The position numbers and the translations under genes are program-made. 64,000 nt of DNA from Microbacterium terregens (GTDB lineage Bacteria > Actinomycetota > Actinomycetes > Actinomycetales > Microbacteriaceae): contig NZ_BAAAWH010000001.1 of the NCBI RefSeq assembly GCF_039534975.1, forward strand, positions 868,001-932,000, given 5' to 3'. The notes under the pieces are model-generated. The model made no database searches. It was not told the origin of the DNA and worked only from the letters and a program-made list of their open reading frames with translations. Shown in pieces: positions 16,473 through 24,662 of this stretch (positions within the stretch are counted from its first letter, which is position 1; each line of letters begins with the position of its first letter).

Positions 16473-18746
16473 CTACTCCGGCACCCGCGCCTCGCTGTGG
16501 TGCAGCCGCCGGTACGCGCGCATCTCGACCTGGTACGCGGCGTTGGCCCGCGCTTGCTCGGCGTGCTCCACCGCGGTGGCGACGGTGTCGGCGAAGACGC
16601 GGGCGCCGGCATCCCCGGGGTGGATCTGATCCCCGGCCAGCAACTCGGTGCGACCGGCGATCGCGCTCGACCAGTCCGCGACGAAGACGCCGGGGCGGGA
16701 TGCCGCGAACGCCGCGAGTTCCGCGTTGACGCCGGGGATCCACTCGCGCGGCGCGAACGCGTTCACGAGCACGAGGCCGCGGTCGGGGCCGACGATCTGT
16801 GCCATCTGCTCCATCGCCTCGGCGTTCAGCGGCCCGTTGGTTCCGAGCGCGACGACGACGTACGGCCGCAGCTGGCCGGTGTCGGACAGGGCCTGCAGGA
16901 TGCCGGGACCTGCCCACGTGGACCGCGACACCGCCGCATCCACGGCGATCCCGGGGAACCGCTCGAGCAGCCCCGCACCGGAGGCGAGCATCACCGAGTC
17001 GCCCACCGCGGTGATCTGGTCGCCCGTGACCGGAGTGGGGGAGGGCACCGGCATCGCGTCATCCGCGGACACCGCCGGCGCCGAAGGGCCCACCGGCCCC
17101 GCCGGCTCGCCAGTCCCCGGAGCCCCGGCCGCGTCGAGCGCCTGCAGCCCGGCCCGGACGGCGTACTGCGCCGACGAGTCGTCCGGCGCTGCGGCGATCG
17201 CGGCCGAGGTTCCGCCGAGCAGCAGCACACCCATCGTCACCCCGGCGATCGCGCGCACACGTGCCGCGGGCGAGCCGAGCAGGCGGCGGCTCACCCGGAC
17301 GATCGACCCGCGGAAACCGTAGCGCCGCACCGGCGTCTCGAGAAGCCGGTACGACAGCTCCGCCGCGACGAGTGTCAGCGCGAGCGCGATGCCGCCCAGC
17401 CACACCGGGACACCGGCATCCGGACTGGTGTGCTGAATGCCCGCGACCAGCAGCACGAGCAGCGGCCAGTGCCACAGATAGATGCCGTACGAGCGGTCGC
17501 CGATCCACCGCAGCGGCCGCACGTCGATCGCGGGCCCGAAGACCGAGCCCGGCCACACCCCGGCGACGATGGCGATCCCGCTCAGGATGCTGGCAGCTGC
17601 GACCACGCCCGGAAAAGTCACCGGCGTGAACGTCGGCGGCAGCATCGCGAGCGCGACGAGCCCGGCGAGGGCGGCGCCGCCCGCGACTGCGGTTGCGATC
17701 CGCAGACGGCGAGAGGCCGGCGCGGATGGCGCACCCGGGGTCCCGCCCGCGGTCTCGCCCGCGGCAACGCTTGCCGAACCGGCAGCAACCGTCGCAGTCC
17801 GGCCCGCGGCAACGTTCGCCCTACCGGCGGCAACGCCGGCAGCCCCGCCGGCGGCAGCGTTCGCCCTGCCGCCGGCAACGCCGGCAGCCCCGGCTGCGGC
17901 AACGCTTGCCGAACCGGCGGCAACGGCGGCAGCCCCGCCTGCGGCAACGCCCGCCGATCCGGCGGCAACGTCGGCAGCTCCGCCTGCGGCAGCGTTCGCC
18001 CTACCGGCGGCAACGCCGGCAGCCCCGCCTGCGACAACGCCCGCCGAACCGGCGCGCGCCCGGCACAGCATCCGCTCGAGCAGGAACGCCAGCGCGATGC
18101 CGAGCAGGATGCCGAACGCGTGGGTGTCGGTGCCGAAGTACGCGCGGGTCACGTCGGTGCCCGACGAGACGACCACGCCCATCCAGACAGCGGATGCCGC
18201 GGCCAACGCCAGCACGGCCGCCGCGCGCCCCCATGACCGGGGGAGCAGCAGGAACAGCGGCAGCAGCAGGGGCCACAGCACGTAGAACTGCTCCTCGACG
18301 GCGAGTGACCAGAAGTTGCGGAACAGTTTGGGTGTGGCGGCGGAGAAGTATCCGGTCCCTTCGGCGATCGACACCCAGTTGTAGCTGAAGGTCGCCGCGC
18401 CGAGCACCTGCTCGCCGAGCCGCACGAGGACGTCACCGCCGACGAACCACGCGCCGGTCGCGCAGACGGTGACGACCGCGACCAGCGCCGGAATCAGGCG
18501 CCGCGCGCGGCGCTGCCAGAACGCGAGCAGGCCGATGCGTCCGGTCGCGGTGTGCTCCCGCAGCAGCAGCGACGTGATGAGGAAGCCGCTGATCACGAAG
18601 AACACATCGACGCCGACGAACCCGCCTCGCACCCACGACGAGGGGAACAGGTGGTACGTGACCACGAGGGTCACGGCGATCGCGCGCATGCCGTCGAGGC
18701 CGGCGTAACGGGCTGGGGGGCGAGGAGGGGTGTTCGAGGTCATCAA
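16473..18746 (-). CDS. OafA-like membrane acyltransferase with SGNH domain and internal 15-residue repeats
   Basis: The 757-residue protein combines an acyltransferase-3 membrane domain with a C-terminal SGNH domain, an architecture that O-acetylates surface polysaccharides. The N-terminus has RYAGLDGMRAIAVTLVVTYH with the conserved His and GVDVFFVISGFLI. The SGNH part starts at ITAVGDSVMLASG (block I) and ends with DWSSAIAGRTELLAGDQIHP. Residues about 234-323 are six or seven Ala/Gly/Val-rich 15-residue repeats between two predicted membrane helices, encoded by a 45-bp tandem repeat at 17776-18045. Such an insert is not part of the family. Confidence 0.88.
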   Translation of the reverse strand: MMTSNTPPRPPARYAGLDGMRAIAVTLVVTYHLFPSSWVRGGFVGVDVFFVISGFLITSLLLREHTATGRIGLLAFWQRRARRLIPALVAVVTVCATGAWFVGGDVLVRLGEQVLGAATFSYNWVSIAEGTGYFSAATPKLFRNFWSLAVEEQFYVLWPLLLPLFLLLPRSWGRAAAVLALAAASAVWMGVVVSSGTDVTRAYFGTDTHAFGILLGIALAFLLERMLCRARAGSAGVVAGGAAGVAAGRANAAAGGAADVAAGSAGVAAGGAAAVAAGSASVAAAGAAGVAGGRANAAAGGAAGVAAGRANVAAGRTATVAAGSASVAAGETAGGTPGAPSAPASRRLRIATAVAGGAALAGLVALAMLPPTFTPVTFPGVVAAASILSGIAIVAGVWPGSVFGPAIDVRPLRWIGDRSYGIYLWHWPLLVLLVAGIQHTSPDAGVPVWLGGIALALTLVAAELSYRLLETPVRRYGFRGSIVRVSRRLLGSPAARVRAIAGVTMGVLLLGGTSAAIAAAPDDSSAQYAVRAGLQALDAAGAPGTGEPAGPVGPSAPAVSADDAMPVPSPTPVTGDQITAVGDSVMLASGAGLLERFPGIAVDAAVSRSTWAGPGILQALSDTGQLRPYVVVALGTNGPLNAEAMEQMAQIVGPDRGLVLVNAFAPREWIPGVNAELAAFAASRPGVFVADWSSAIAGRTELLAGDQIHPGDAGARVFADTVATAVEHAEQARANAAYQVEMRAYRRLHHSEARVPE
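17776..18045. repeat. 45-bp in-frame tandem repeat inside the acyltransferase gene
   Basis: Units start at 17776, 17821, 17866, 17911, 17956 and 18001, exactly 45 bp apart. The shared core is CCGGCGGCAACG(C/G/T)CGGCAGC followed by CCGCCTGCGGCAACGC. On the minus strand they encode 15-residue units of the form A-x-AAGGAAxVAAGx. The period is a multiple of three, so changes in copy number keep the frame. Confidence 0.9.
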
Positions 18747-18778
18747 CTTCCAGAGATGGCAGCCCCCAGTCTAAAAGG

Positions 18779-19590
18779 CCCCCGCGGTGCGGCTTGGGCG
18801 GCGCGCTTGGGTGGGTGGTCGCGGGGCGTCGTTGGTGGCGCGGGTTGGCGCGGGTGGCGCGGGTGTCGCAGGTTGGGCTCGCGGCGCGTGTTCGGGGACG
18901 CGGTGGGTGTTGGGGCTTCGCGGGTGTCGCGAGTTGGGCTCGCGGCGCGTGTTCGGGATCGCAGCGGGTGTCGTGTTCGCGGGCCGGGAGCGCAAGGGCG
19001 GGCCGCGAGCGAGCCAGCGCGCCGCACGGATAAGGCCACCGGTCGGTCCGGCTCCCGGACCGAGTTGGGGCTCGCGGCGCGTGTTCGTGCGCGGGCCGGG
19101 AGTGCAGGGGTGGGCCGCGAGCAGGGGGCGAGTCAACGGGGAGTGCCGAGGGTCCGCGGGCGGGCCGCGAGCACGAAGTCAGCCCGCGCGCGGGCGGCGA
19201 GCGTGACGCGGGTCAGCGGGCTGACCCGGATGCCGAGGGCGCGCCGTGAACGGGAGGCCACCGGTCGGTCCGGCTGCCGGCCCGCGTTCATCTTCGCGGC
19301 GCGTGTTCGTGCCCGGGCCGCGAGTGCAAGCGCGGGCCGCTGGCAGGAGGCGAGTCAGCGGGGACCGCGGAGGGTCCAAGGGCGGGCCGCGAGCACGAAG
19401 TGAGCCCGCGAGCCGGAGGCCACCGGTCGGTCCGGCTCCCGGCCCGGGTTGGGGCTCGCGGCGCGTGTTCGTGCGCGGGCCAGGAGTCCAAGCGCGGGCC
19501 GCGAGCCCAAGGCCAGCAACCGCGCGCCGCAGCCAGCAAGCACGCGCCACCCAGCGAGCGCGCGCCCACCCCAAAAACCCCCGACCCCGC
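18779..19590. repeat. GC-rich repeat array between the acyltransferase and VanZ-like genes
   Basis: Short units (GCGGGTGTCGCAGGTTGGGC / CTCGCGGCGCGTGTTCGGG) occupy 18840-18990. Then three longer units begin near 19033, 19253 and 19413 with GGCCACCGGTCGGTCCGGCT and continue through CTCGCGGCGCGTGTTCGTGC and CGGGCCGCGAGCACGAAGT. The words CGGGCCGCGAG and GGCGCGTGTT are shared with the other arrays of the window. No gene is seen in 18747-19654. Confidence 0.8.
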
Positions 19591-19654
19591 TCAGGAGGGT
19601 CGGGTAAGCTCTGGCCCACGCATCAGCGTTGCGGCGTCCGACTGAAAGGCCCGC

Positions 19655-20584
19655 ATGACCTCCGCTGAATCCGCTCCCCGCACCACCCGGCGCACCCGCG
19701 CGCGCCTCGTGCTGACCGTCTACGCGGTCACCCTCGCGATCATCGCGCTTTGGCCGGTCCCGGTCGACAGCGGCGCCGGACCCTTCCTGCGCACGATCAC
19801 CCAGGTGATCCCGGCGCTCACGTACGCGCGCATCGAGTTCTCCGCGAACATCCTGCTGTTCGTGCCGCTCGGTGTGCTGCTCATGCTGATCCTGCGGCGC
19901 CGGTACCTGATCCTTCCGGTCGCGATCGTCGTCACCGTCGCGATCGAATGCGCCCAAGGCCTGCTCCTGGACAAGCGCACTCCCAGCACCCTCGACATCA
20001 TCGCGAACACCGCCGGCGCATGCATCGGCATGCTGATCGTCGCCTTCGTCGAATACCGCCGCGCCCGTCCCGCGCGTCTTCCGGCGGGTCGGATGCCGCA
20101 GCGCGACAACCCGACGGATGCCTGGGCGACCCTCGGCTTCCTCCCCCCTCCCGTTCCGCCGCTGCCGCTCGTGCCACCCCGGCCTCCGCGCCCGACCGGC
20201 GCGGCGCTCGCCGCATCGCGTCCCCCTAGGTCTGGCGCGGCGCTCGCCGCATCGCCGCCGCCCGAGCACGACAGCATCCCGCCGAAGCGCATCCCGCCGG
20301 CCCCGCCGCCCACCGAACACGACATCACCGTGCCGGTGCCGCCACCGCCGGCCCCGCAGGCCGAGGGCGACAGCATCCCGCCGAAGAGCACATTGCCGCT
20401 TCGGGAGCAGCCCGAGAGCGACACCACCCGGCCGGTGCGCACGATGCCTGCCCAGTCGCAGGCCGAAGGCGACAGCATCCCGTCGAAGAGCACGAAGCGC
20501 ACCCCGACGCCCACCGCGGGCGACACCATCCCGTCCGTTCGGATCCCGCCGAAACCGCCCCTGCCGGGCGACGTCCAGCGATAA
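19655..20584 (+). CDS. VanZ-like membrane protein with proline-rich repetitive tail
   Basis: Residues 1-140 form a VanZ-family domain with about four membrane segments and the family pattern (ALWPVPVDSGAG, NILLFVPLGVLLMLILRRR, DIIANTAGACIG). VanZ-like proteins act at the envelope; their reaction is unknown. The remaining 165 or so residues are a low-complexity tail rich in Pro with recurring EGDSIPPKST / EHDSIPPKR-like units and a duplicated GAALAAS. The ATG at 19655 follows CTGAAAGGCCCGC. Confidence 0.8.
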   Translation: MTSAESAPRTTRRTRARLVLTVYAVTLAIIALWPVPVDSGAGPFLRTITQVIPALTYARIEFSANILLFVPLGVLLMLILRRRYLILPVAIVVTVAIECAQGLLLDKRTPSTLDIIANTAGACIGMLIVAFVEYRRARPARLPAGRMPQRDNPTDAWATLGFLPPPVPPLPLVPPRPPRPTGAALAASRPPRSGAALAASPPPEHDSIPPKRIPPAPPPTEHDITVPVPPPPAPQAEGDSIPPKSTLPLREQPESDTTRPVRTMPAQSQAEGDSIPSKSTKRTPTPTAGDTIPSVRIPPKPPLPGDVQR

Positions 20585-20606
20585 CAGGTCGACGTACACT
20601 TCCGGT

Positions 20607-22172
20607 GTGCCCCGTACTCTGCTCGTCGACGCCGTCGGCTCGTGCATCGCGATCGACCTGAGCGGGCTCGACGAGGGTGACGAGGCGGCCGTGCGTGCCG
20701 CGTGGGGCGATGCGGCAGCGGATGCCGCGGCCGCACCGATCGCGACCGTCACGCCCGGCGGTGCAGGTCGCGCGCAGATGCTCTCGGACCTTTCGCAGCA
20801 GGTGACGCTGGCGGCGATCGAGGCCGCGCGCGGGCGGGCGTGGATGCTGCACGCGGCCGGCGTCGCGACGGCGGACGGGTGCGTCGTGGTGATGGTGGGG
20901 CCGTCCGGTCGGGGCAAGACCACCGCGTCGCGCGCGCTCGGCGCCGTGTACGGATACGTCTCGGACGAGACCGTCGCGATCGACGCCGACGGGCGGGTGT
21001 GGCCGTATCGCAAGCCGCTCTCGGTCATCGAGGATCCGGAGGCTCCGAAGACGCAGCTGCCGCCGTCCGCGCTCGGGCTGCAGCCGCTGCCGGATGCCGA
21101 GCTGCGCGTCGCGGCTGTCGTGCTGCTGGACCGGGATGAGCGGCATCCGGAGCAGCCTGTCGTCGAGGTCACCGACGTCGGCGACGCGATGAGCGACCTG
21201 GTGTCGCAGACGAGTTTTCTGCACGACCAGGCGGCCGGACTGCGGTTCATCGCGGCGCTCGCGGCGGCGACCGGCGGCATCCGCACGGTGAAGTACCGCG
21301 AGGCGACGAGTCTTCCCGCGGTGATCGCGGAGCTGGCGCGCCCGGCGGCCCCGATCGTGCTGCCGCCGGTGATCACGCACCGGGCTGCGGCGGCGGTGGA
21401 CGGGGCGCAGGGCGGTGTCGCGGACGCGCGACATGCGGTGGCGGACGAGACGCAGCCGGCGTCGATGGACGTGACGCGGGGCGGTGTCGCGGACGCGGCG
21501 CGGGGCGGTGTCGCGGACGACGCGCGACGTGCCGTGGCGGACGAGACGCAGCCGGCGTCGGTGGACGGACCCCGCTCGGACGTCGCGGAGTCACGGGCGG
21601 GTCCAGCCCACGAGCCCCGCTTTTCACGCGTGGATGTCGCCGACGAGGTGGCGCTCGAGGATCCCGATCGCGCCGGCATCCTCACCGTGCGAGCGGACGG
21701 GCGCGGGTACGTCACCGTGCTCGGCGGCATCGCGCCGGCCGTGTGGCGCGCGGCCCACGGCGCCACGTTCGCGCAGCTGGTGGATGCCGCGGTCGCCGCC
21801 TACGACGAACCCGAGGGATCGGATGCCGGGGCCGCGGTGCTCGTTGCGGTCGGTCAGCTGCTGGATGCCGGCCTGCTCACCTCCGATGAACCCGTGTACC
21901 TGCGCCGCAAGGACGTCGCGTGGGTAGACAGCGGCGACCGCATCGTCGCGCTGCCGCTCAGCCCCGGGCCCGACGCGCAGCTCGCGCAGCCCGCCGCGCT
22001 GACCGGGTCGGCCGCGGTGATCTGGGAGTGGCTGGAGGATCCGGTCACGATGACACAGCTCGTCGCGCGCGCGACGGAGGCAGCGGGGATGGATGCCGCG
22101 GCCGAGGTCGCGGGGCAGGTGCAGGCGTTCGTCGCAGGGCTGGTCGAGTCGCGGCTGGTGCAGGCGCAATAG
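20607..22172 (+). CDS. HprK-like P-loop protein with PqqD-like C-terminal domain
   Basis: The 521-residue product has an N-terminal half like HPr-kinase-type P-loop proteins: Walker A in VMVGPSGRGKTTASRALG at about residues 97-114, and SDETVAIDADG after it. The C-terminal part (ATFAQLVDAAVAAYDEP...VAVGQLLDAGLLTS) resembles a PqqD/RRE wing. A linker of about 70 residues between them (from about 258) contains a 32-residue direct repeat (GVADARHAVADETQPAS). In other genomes HprK-like, PqqD-like and NTP_transf_5 proteins co-occur; the last type is present here at 37597. Phosphorylation targets are unknown. The GTG start at 20607 is inferred. Confidence 0.7.
   Translation: MPRTLLVDAVGSCIAIDLSGLDEGDEAAVRAAWGDAAADAAAAPIATVTPGGAGRAQMLSDLSQQVTLAAIEAARGRAWMLHAAGVATADGCVVVMVGPSGRGKTTASRALGAVYGYVSDETVAIDADGRVWPYRKPLSVIEDPEAPKTQLPPSALGLQPLPDAELRVAAVVLLDRDERHPEQPVVEVTDVGDAMSDLVSQTSFLHDQAAGLRFIAALAAATGGIRTVKYREATSLPAVIAELARPAAPIVLPPVITHRAAAAVDGAQGGVADARHAVADETQPASMDVTRGGVADAARGGVADDARRAVADETQPASVDGPRSDVAESRAGPAHEPRFSRVDVADEVALEDPDRAGILTVRADGRGYVTVLGGIAPAVWRAAHGATFAQLVDAAVAAYDEPEGSDAGAAVLVAVGQLLDAGLLTSDEPVYLRRKDVAWVDSGDRIVALPLSPGPDAQLAQPAALTGSAAVIWEWLEDPVTMTQLVARATEAAGMDAAAEVAGQVQAFVAGLVESRLVQAQ
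21423..21567. repeat. 96-bp in-frame direct repeat in the HprK-like gene linker
   Basis: GACGCGCGACATGCGGTGGC at 21423 recurs, with two changes, at 21519, and the match continues through GACGAGACGCAGCCGGCGTC. The spacing of 96 bp is 32 codons. GGCGGTGTCGCGGACG is also repeated inside the unit. The repeat lies between the two recognisable domains, not within either. Confidence 0.85.
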
Positions 22173-22257
22173 CTTCCCGTTGCGTGTTCCGGAACCTGTT
22201 GCCGGTGCATAGAGTTCCGGATACGGCGCCACCGCGGGCCGCATCTAAACTGGGCGG

Positions 22258-23487
22258 GTGCGCATCCGGCTCGACATCTCCTATGACGGGACGCACTTTC
22301 GAGGATGGGCGGTCCAGCCCGGCCTGCGCACCGTGCAGGGGACCCTCGAGGGTGCGCTGGAGCGGATCCTCGGCGGCAAGGCCTCGCTCGTTGTCGCCGG
22401 CCGAACGGATGCCGGAGTCCATGCGACGGGTCAGGTCGCGCACGTCGACCTCGACGCGGCTCAGATCGCCCGGCTGCGCCGGAGCAGAGTCAGCGGGGCC
22501 GAGGCCGCCGGTGCCGGTGTGCACAATGTCGCTGATCCGGATGCTGGGGGCCGCCCCGAGCAGGGTATCGCCGGCGTCCCGGAGTGGATGAGCGACGTTG
22601 TGCACGGCGGGGTCGCGGCACCCGGCTCCGACCCAACCTCCAGTCCCGACGCCGCGGCCGACGCTGGTCGCGCCCCCCACGCCGAGGCCGACGCTGCCCG
22701 CGCGCACAACGTCGCTGATCCGCGGGCTGCGGGCCGCCTCCAGCGGGGTGCCGTAGGCGTCCCGGAGCGGATGAGCGACGTTGTGCACGGCGGGGCCGCG
22801 GCACCCGGCGCCGACCCAACACCCCGTCCCGCCGCGGCCGCCGACCCCGCTCTCGCCGCCGCCGCCGCGGCCGCCGACCCCGCTCTCGCCGCCGCCGCCG
22901 CGAAACTAGCGGCGCGCGTGCGCGGCGTCGTCGGCTCGTATTCCGACGTCGCGGTGCATCACGCGTCCCTCGCGCCCGACGGCTTCGATGCCCGCTTCTC
23001 GGCCGTCTGGCGCCGCTACTCGTACCGCATCGCCGACGCGACGACGGGCTACGATCCCCTCGAACGGCACCGCACCACCACCGTCCGCGGACACCTGGAC
23101 GAGAACGCGATGGATGCCGCGGCCCGATCCCTCATCGGCCTGCACGACTTCGCGGCATACTGCAAACCCCGCGAGAAGGCGACGACCATCCGCACCCTGC
23201 TCGAGTTCGACTGGCAGCGGGATGCCGAGGGCGTCCTGGTCGCGAACGTCAAAGCCGACGCCTTCTGCCACAGCATGGTGCGCGCTCTGGTCGGCGCGTG
23301 CGTCGCGGTGGGGCAGGGTCGGCTGGACGTCGAGGACGTGACGGATATCCGCGACGAGGGTGAGCGCACCAGCGACTTCACCGTGATCGCCGCGCGCGGG
23401 CTGGCCCTCACCGAGGTCGGCTATCCCTCCGACGAACTCCTCGCGGCGCGTGCCGCGCAGACTCGCGCACGGCGCGACCGCGAGTGA
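22258..23487 (+). CDS. truA: tRNA pseudouridine synthase A with a large repetitive insertion
   Basis: TruA makes pseudouridine at positions 38-40 of many tRNAs. The catalytic Asp is D51 in VVAGRTDAGVHATGQVAHVD; the second half has FDARFSAVWRRYSYRI, HDFAAYCKPREKATT and FCHSMVRALVGACVAVG. The 409 residues compare with about 270-300 in most bacteria. The excess is residues about 77-215, an Ala/Pro/Asp-rich stretch with a 61-residue direct repeat. It falls in a variable region between the N-terminal strand and the LAARVRGVVGSYSDVAV helix, so activity may be retained. The start is GTG at 22258. Confidence 0.92.
   Translation: MRIRLDISYDGTHFRGWAVQPGLRTVQGTLEGALERILGGKASLVVAGRTDAGVHATGQVAHVDLDAAQIARLRRSRVSGAEAAGAGVHNVADPDAGGRPEQGIAGVPEWMSDVVHGGVAAPGSDPTSSPDAAADAGRAPHAEADAARAHNVADPRAAGRLQRGAVGVPERMSDVVHGGAAAPGADPTPRPAAAADPALAAAAAAADPALAAAAAKLAARVRGVVGSYSDVAVHHASLAPDGFDARFSAVWRRYSYRIADATTGYDPLERHRTTTVRGHLDENAMDAAARSLIGLHDFAAYCKPREKATTIRTLLEFDWQRDAEGVLVANVKADAFCHSMVRALVGACVAVGQGRLDVEDVTDIRDEGERTSDFTVIAARGLALTEVGYPSDELLAARAAQTRARRDRE
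22519..22605. repeat. 87-bp palindromic element, copy 1, inside truA
   Basis: GTGCACAATGTCGCTGATCC at the left pairs with GGATGAGCGACGTTGTGCAC at the right, 18 of 20 bases complementary, around a 47-base centre. It spans exactly 29 codons and is read in frame as VHNVADP...WMSDVVH. Confidence 0.9.
22702..22788. repeat. 87-bp palindromic element, copy 2, inside truA
   Basis: The element has the same length and codon phase as copy 1, 183 bp (61 codons) further on. The left arm GCGCACAACGTCGCTGATCC pairs with the right arm GGATGAGCGACGTTGTGCAC at 18 of 20 positions. It reads AHNVADP...RMSDVVH. A shorter 30-bp direct repeat (GCCGACCCCGCTCTCGCCGC) follows at about 22839-22900. Confidence 0.9.
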
Positions 23488-23504
23488 GCTGAACGCCCGG
23501 GCCC

Positions 23505-23605
23505 GGAACCTCGCACGCCCGGCCCGCCGGGCGCGGAACCTCGCACGCCCGGCCCGCTGGGCCGCGGAACCTCGCGCGCCCGGCCCGCCGGGCCGCGGCA
23601 TCCGA
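23505..23605. repeat. Three direct copies of a 30-36-bp GC repeat after truA
   Basis: GGAACCTCGC(A/G)CGCCCGGCCC occurs three times in tandem, each followed by a GCYGGGC(C)GCG palindrome. The array fills most of the 186-base spacer between truA and the universal stress gene; no gene is seen there. Confidence 0.8.
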
Positions 23606-23673
23606 TCATCCTTCGAAGGACCCGCACCGCCCGAGCACGCGCCTTCCAGTAGGTTGAGGGTGAGGGGGACAAC

Positions 23674-24513
23674 GTGACGAACAGGATTGTCGTAGGAATC
23701 ACCGAGGCGCCGGTCTCGCGCCGCGCCCTCGAGTGGGCGGTGCAGCGGGCGGCGGACCGGCGCCAGGACCTCGAGCTCATTTCGGTCGTGGGCGGAGCGG
23801 TCGGTGCGGTCGGCGAGCGCGCGGTCATCGAGCAGGCCATGGACACGAGCCGGCAGATGCTCGAGGCTGAGGCGCTGCGTATCGAGAAGCGCGGCGTTGT
23901 CGCCACCGTGCGGGTCGAGCGCGGCAACCCGGTCAAGCGGCTGATCGATGCCTCATCGGATGCCGCGCTCCTGGTGATCGGCAGCGACTATCGCGGCCCG
24001 GATTCCGGGCCCGAGCGCGGTGCCCACGGCGTGCGCATCGCGTCGGGGGTGCGCTGCCCGGTGGTCGTGGTTCCCGATGTCGACGTGTCCGGGAGGTCCG
24101 GTGTGCTGGTCGGGGCCGATGGATCGGACGTGTCCGAGCGCGCGATCGCCTTCGCCGCGGCCGAGGCGGACCGGATGGGCGAGACGCTCACGGTCGCCAC
24201 CGTGTGGTCGCCGATCGTGACTCCGCATAATCCGGGTGTGTATCCCGACGACTATCTGCGCAACATGCAGGCTCTGGCCGAGGAGGCGCTCGCCCTGTCG
24301 GTGGCCGGGCTGCGGCAGGACTATCCGGATCTGGCGGTCATCAAGCACGTCGAGGAGGGGTACCCGTCGGCGGTCCTCAACCGGATCGCGGAGTCCGCTC
24401 GCCTCGCGGTGCTGGGCTCGCACGGCCGCGGGGCGGTCGCGCGCTTCCTGCTCGGATCGATCAGCGAAGAGGTCCTGTCGCGCCTCGCCACGATCACGGC
24501 GATCGTGCGCTGA
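23674..24513 (+). CDS. Universal stress protein with two Usp domains
   Basis: The 279-residue cytosolic protein has two Usp (Rossmann-like) domains, starting at TNRIVVGITEAPVSRRALEW and VLVGADGSDVSERAIAF. The second has the ATP-binding loop LGSHGRGAVARFLLGSISEE; the first has a divergent loop (IGSDYRGPDSGPERG) and may bind differently. The GTG at 23674 has GAGGGGG upstream. No operon partner is evident. Confidence 0.88.
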   Translation: MTNRIVVGITEAPVSRRALEWAVQRAADRRQDLELISVVGGAVGAVGERAVIEQAMDTSRQMLEAEALRIEKRGVVATVRVERGNPVKRLIDASSDAALLVIGSDYRGPDSGPERGAHGVRIASGVRCPVVVVPDVDVSGRSGVLVGADGSDVSERAIAFAAAEADRMGETLTVATVWSPIVTPHNPGVYPDDYLRNMQALAEEALALSVAGLRQDYPDLAVIKHVEEGYPSAVLNRIAESARLAVLGSHGRGAVARFLLGSISEEVLSRLATITAIVR

Positions 24514-24662
24514 GGCGGGTCGGCGGGGCCGGGGCGGTCGGGTGTGCGCCGGCGCTGCGGTCGCGTGGGTGTGCGCGGGGACCCGGGGTGCGCGACCGCG
24601 GTCCGGCGCCGGTGGGTCTGCGCGGGGACCCCGGATGCGTGACCGCGGTCTGGCTGCAGAAC
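24514..24662. repeat. Two-copy repeat in the convergent spacer after the Usp gene
   Basis: TGTGCGCGGGGACCCGGGGT and TCTGCGCGGGGACCCCGGAT begin two units of about 48 bp, each ending with GCG(C/T)GACCGCGGTC. The spacer separates two converging genes, so it may also hold terminators. No gene is seen. Confidence 0.7.

Noticed and set aside
15443..16629. Long open frames in the repeat array
   Set aside because: Frames are open on both strands because of GC-rich repeats; translations are Arg/Gly/Ala-rich without any family pattern.
19355..21766. 803-residue minus-strand open frame
   Set aside because: It runs antisense to the VanZ-like and HprK-like genes and through repeats; no domain or start signal supports it.
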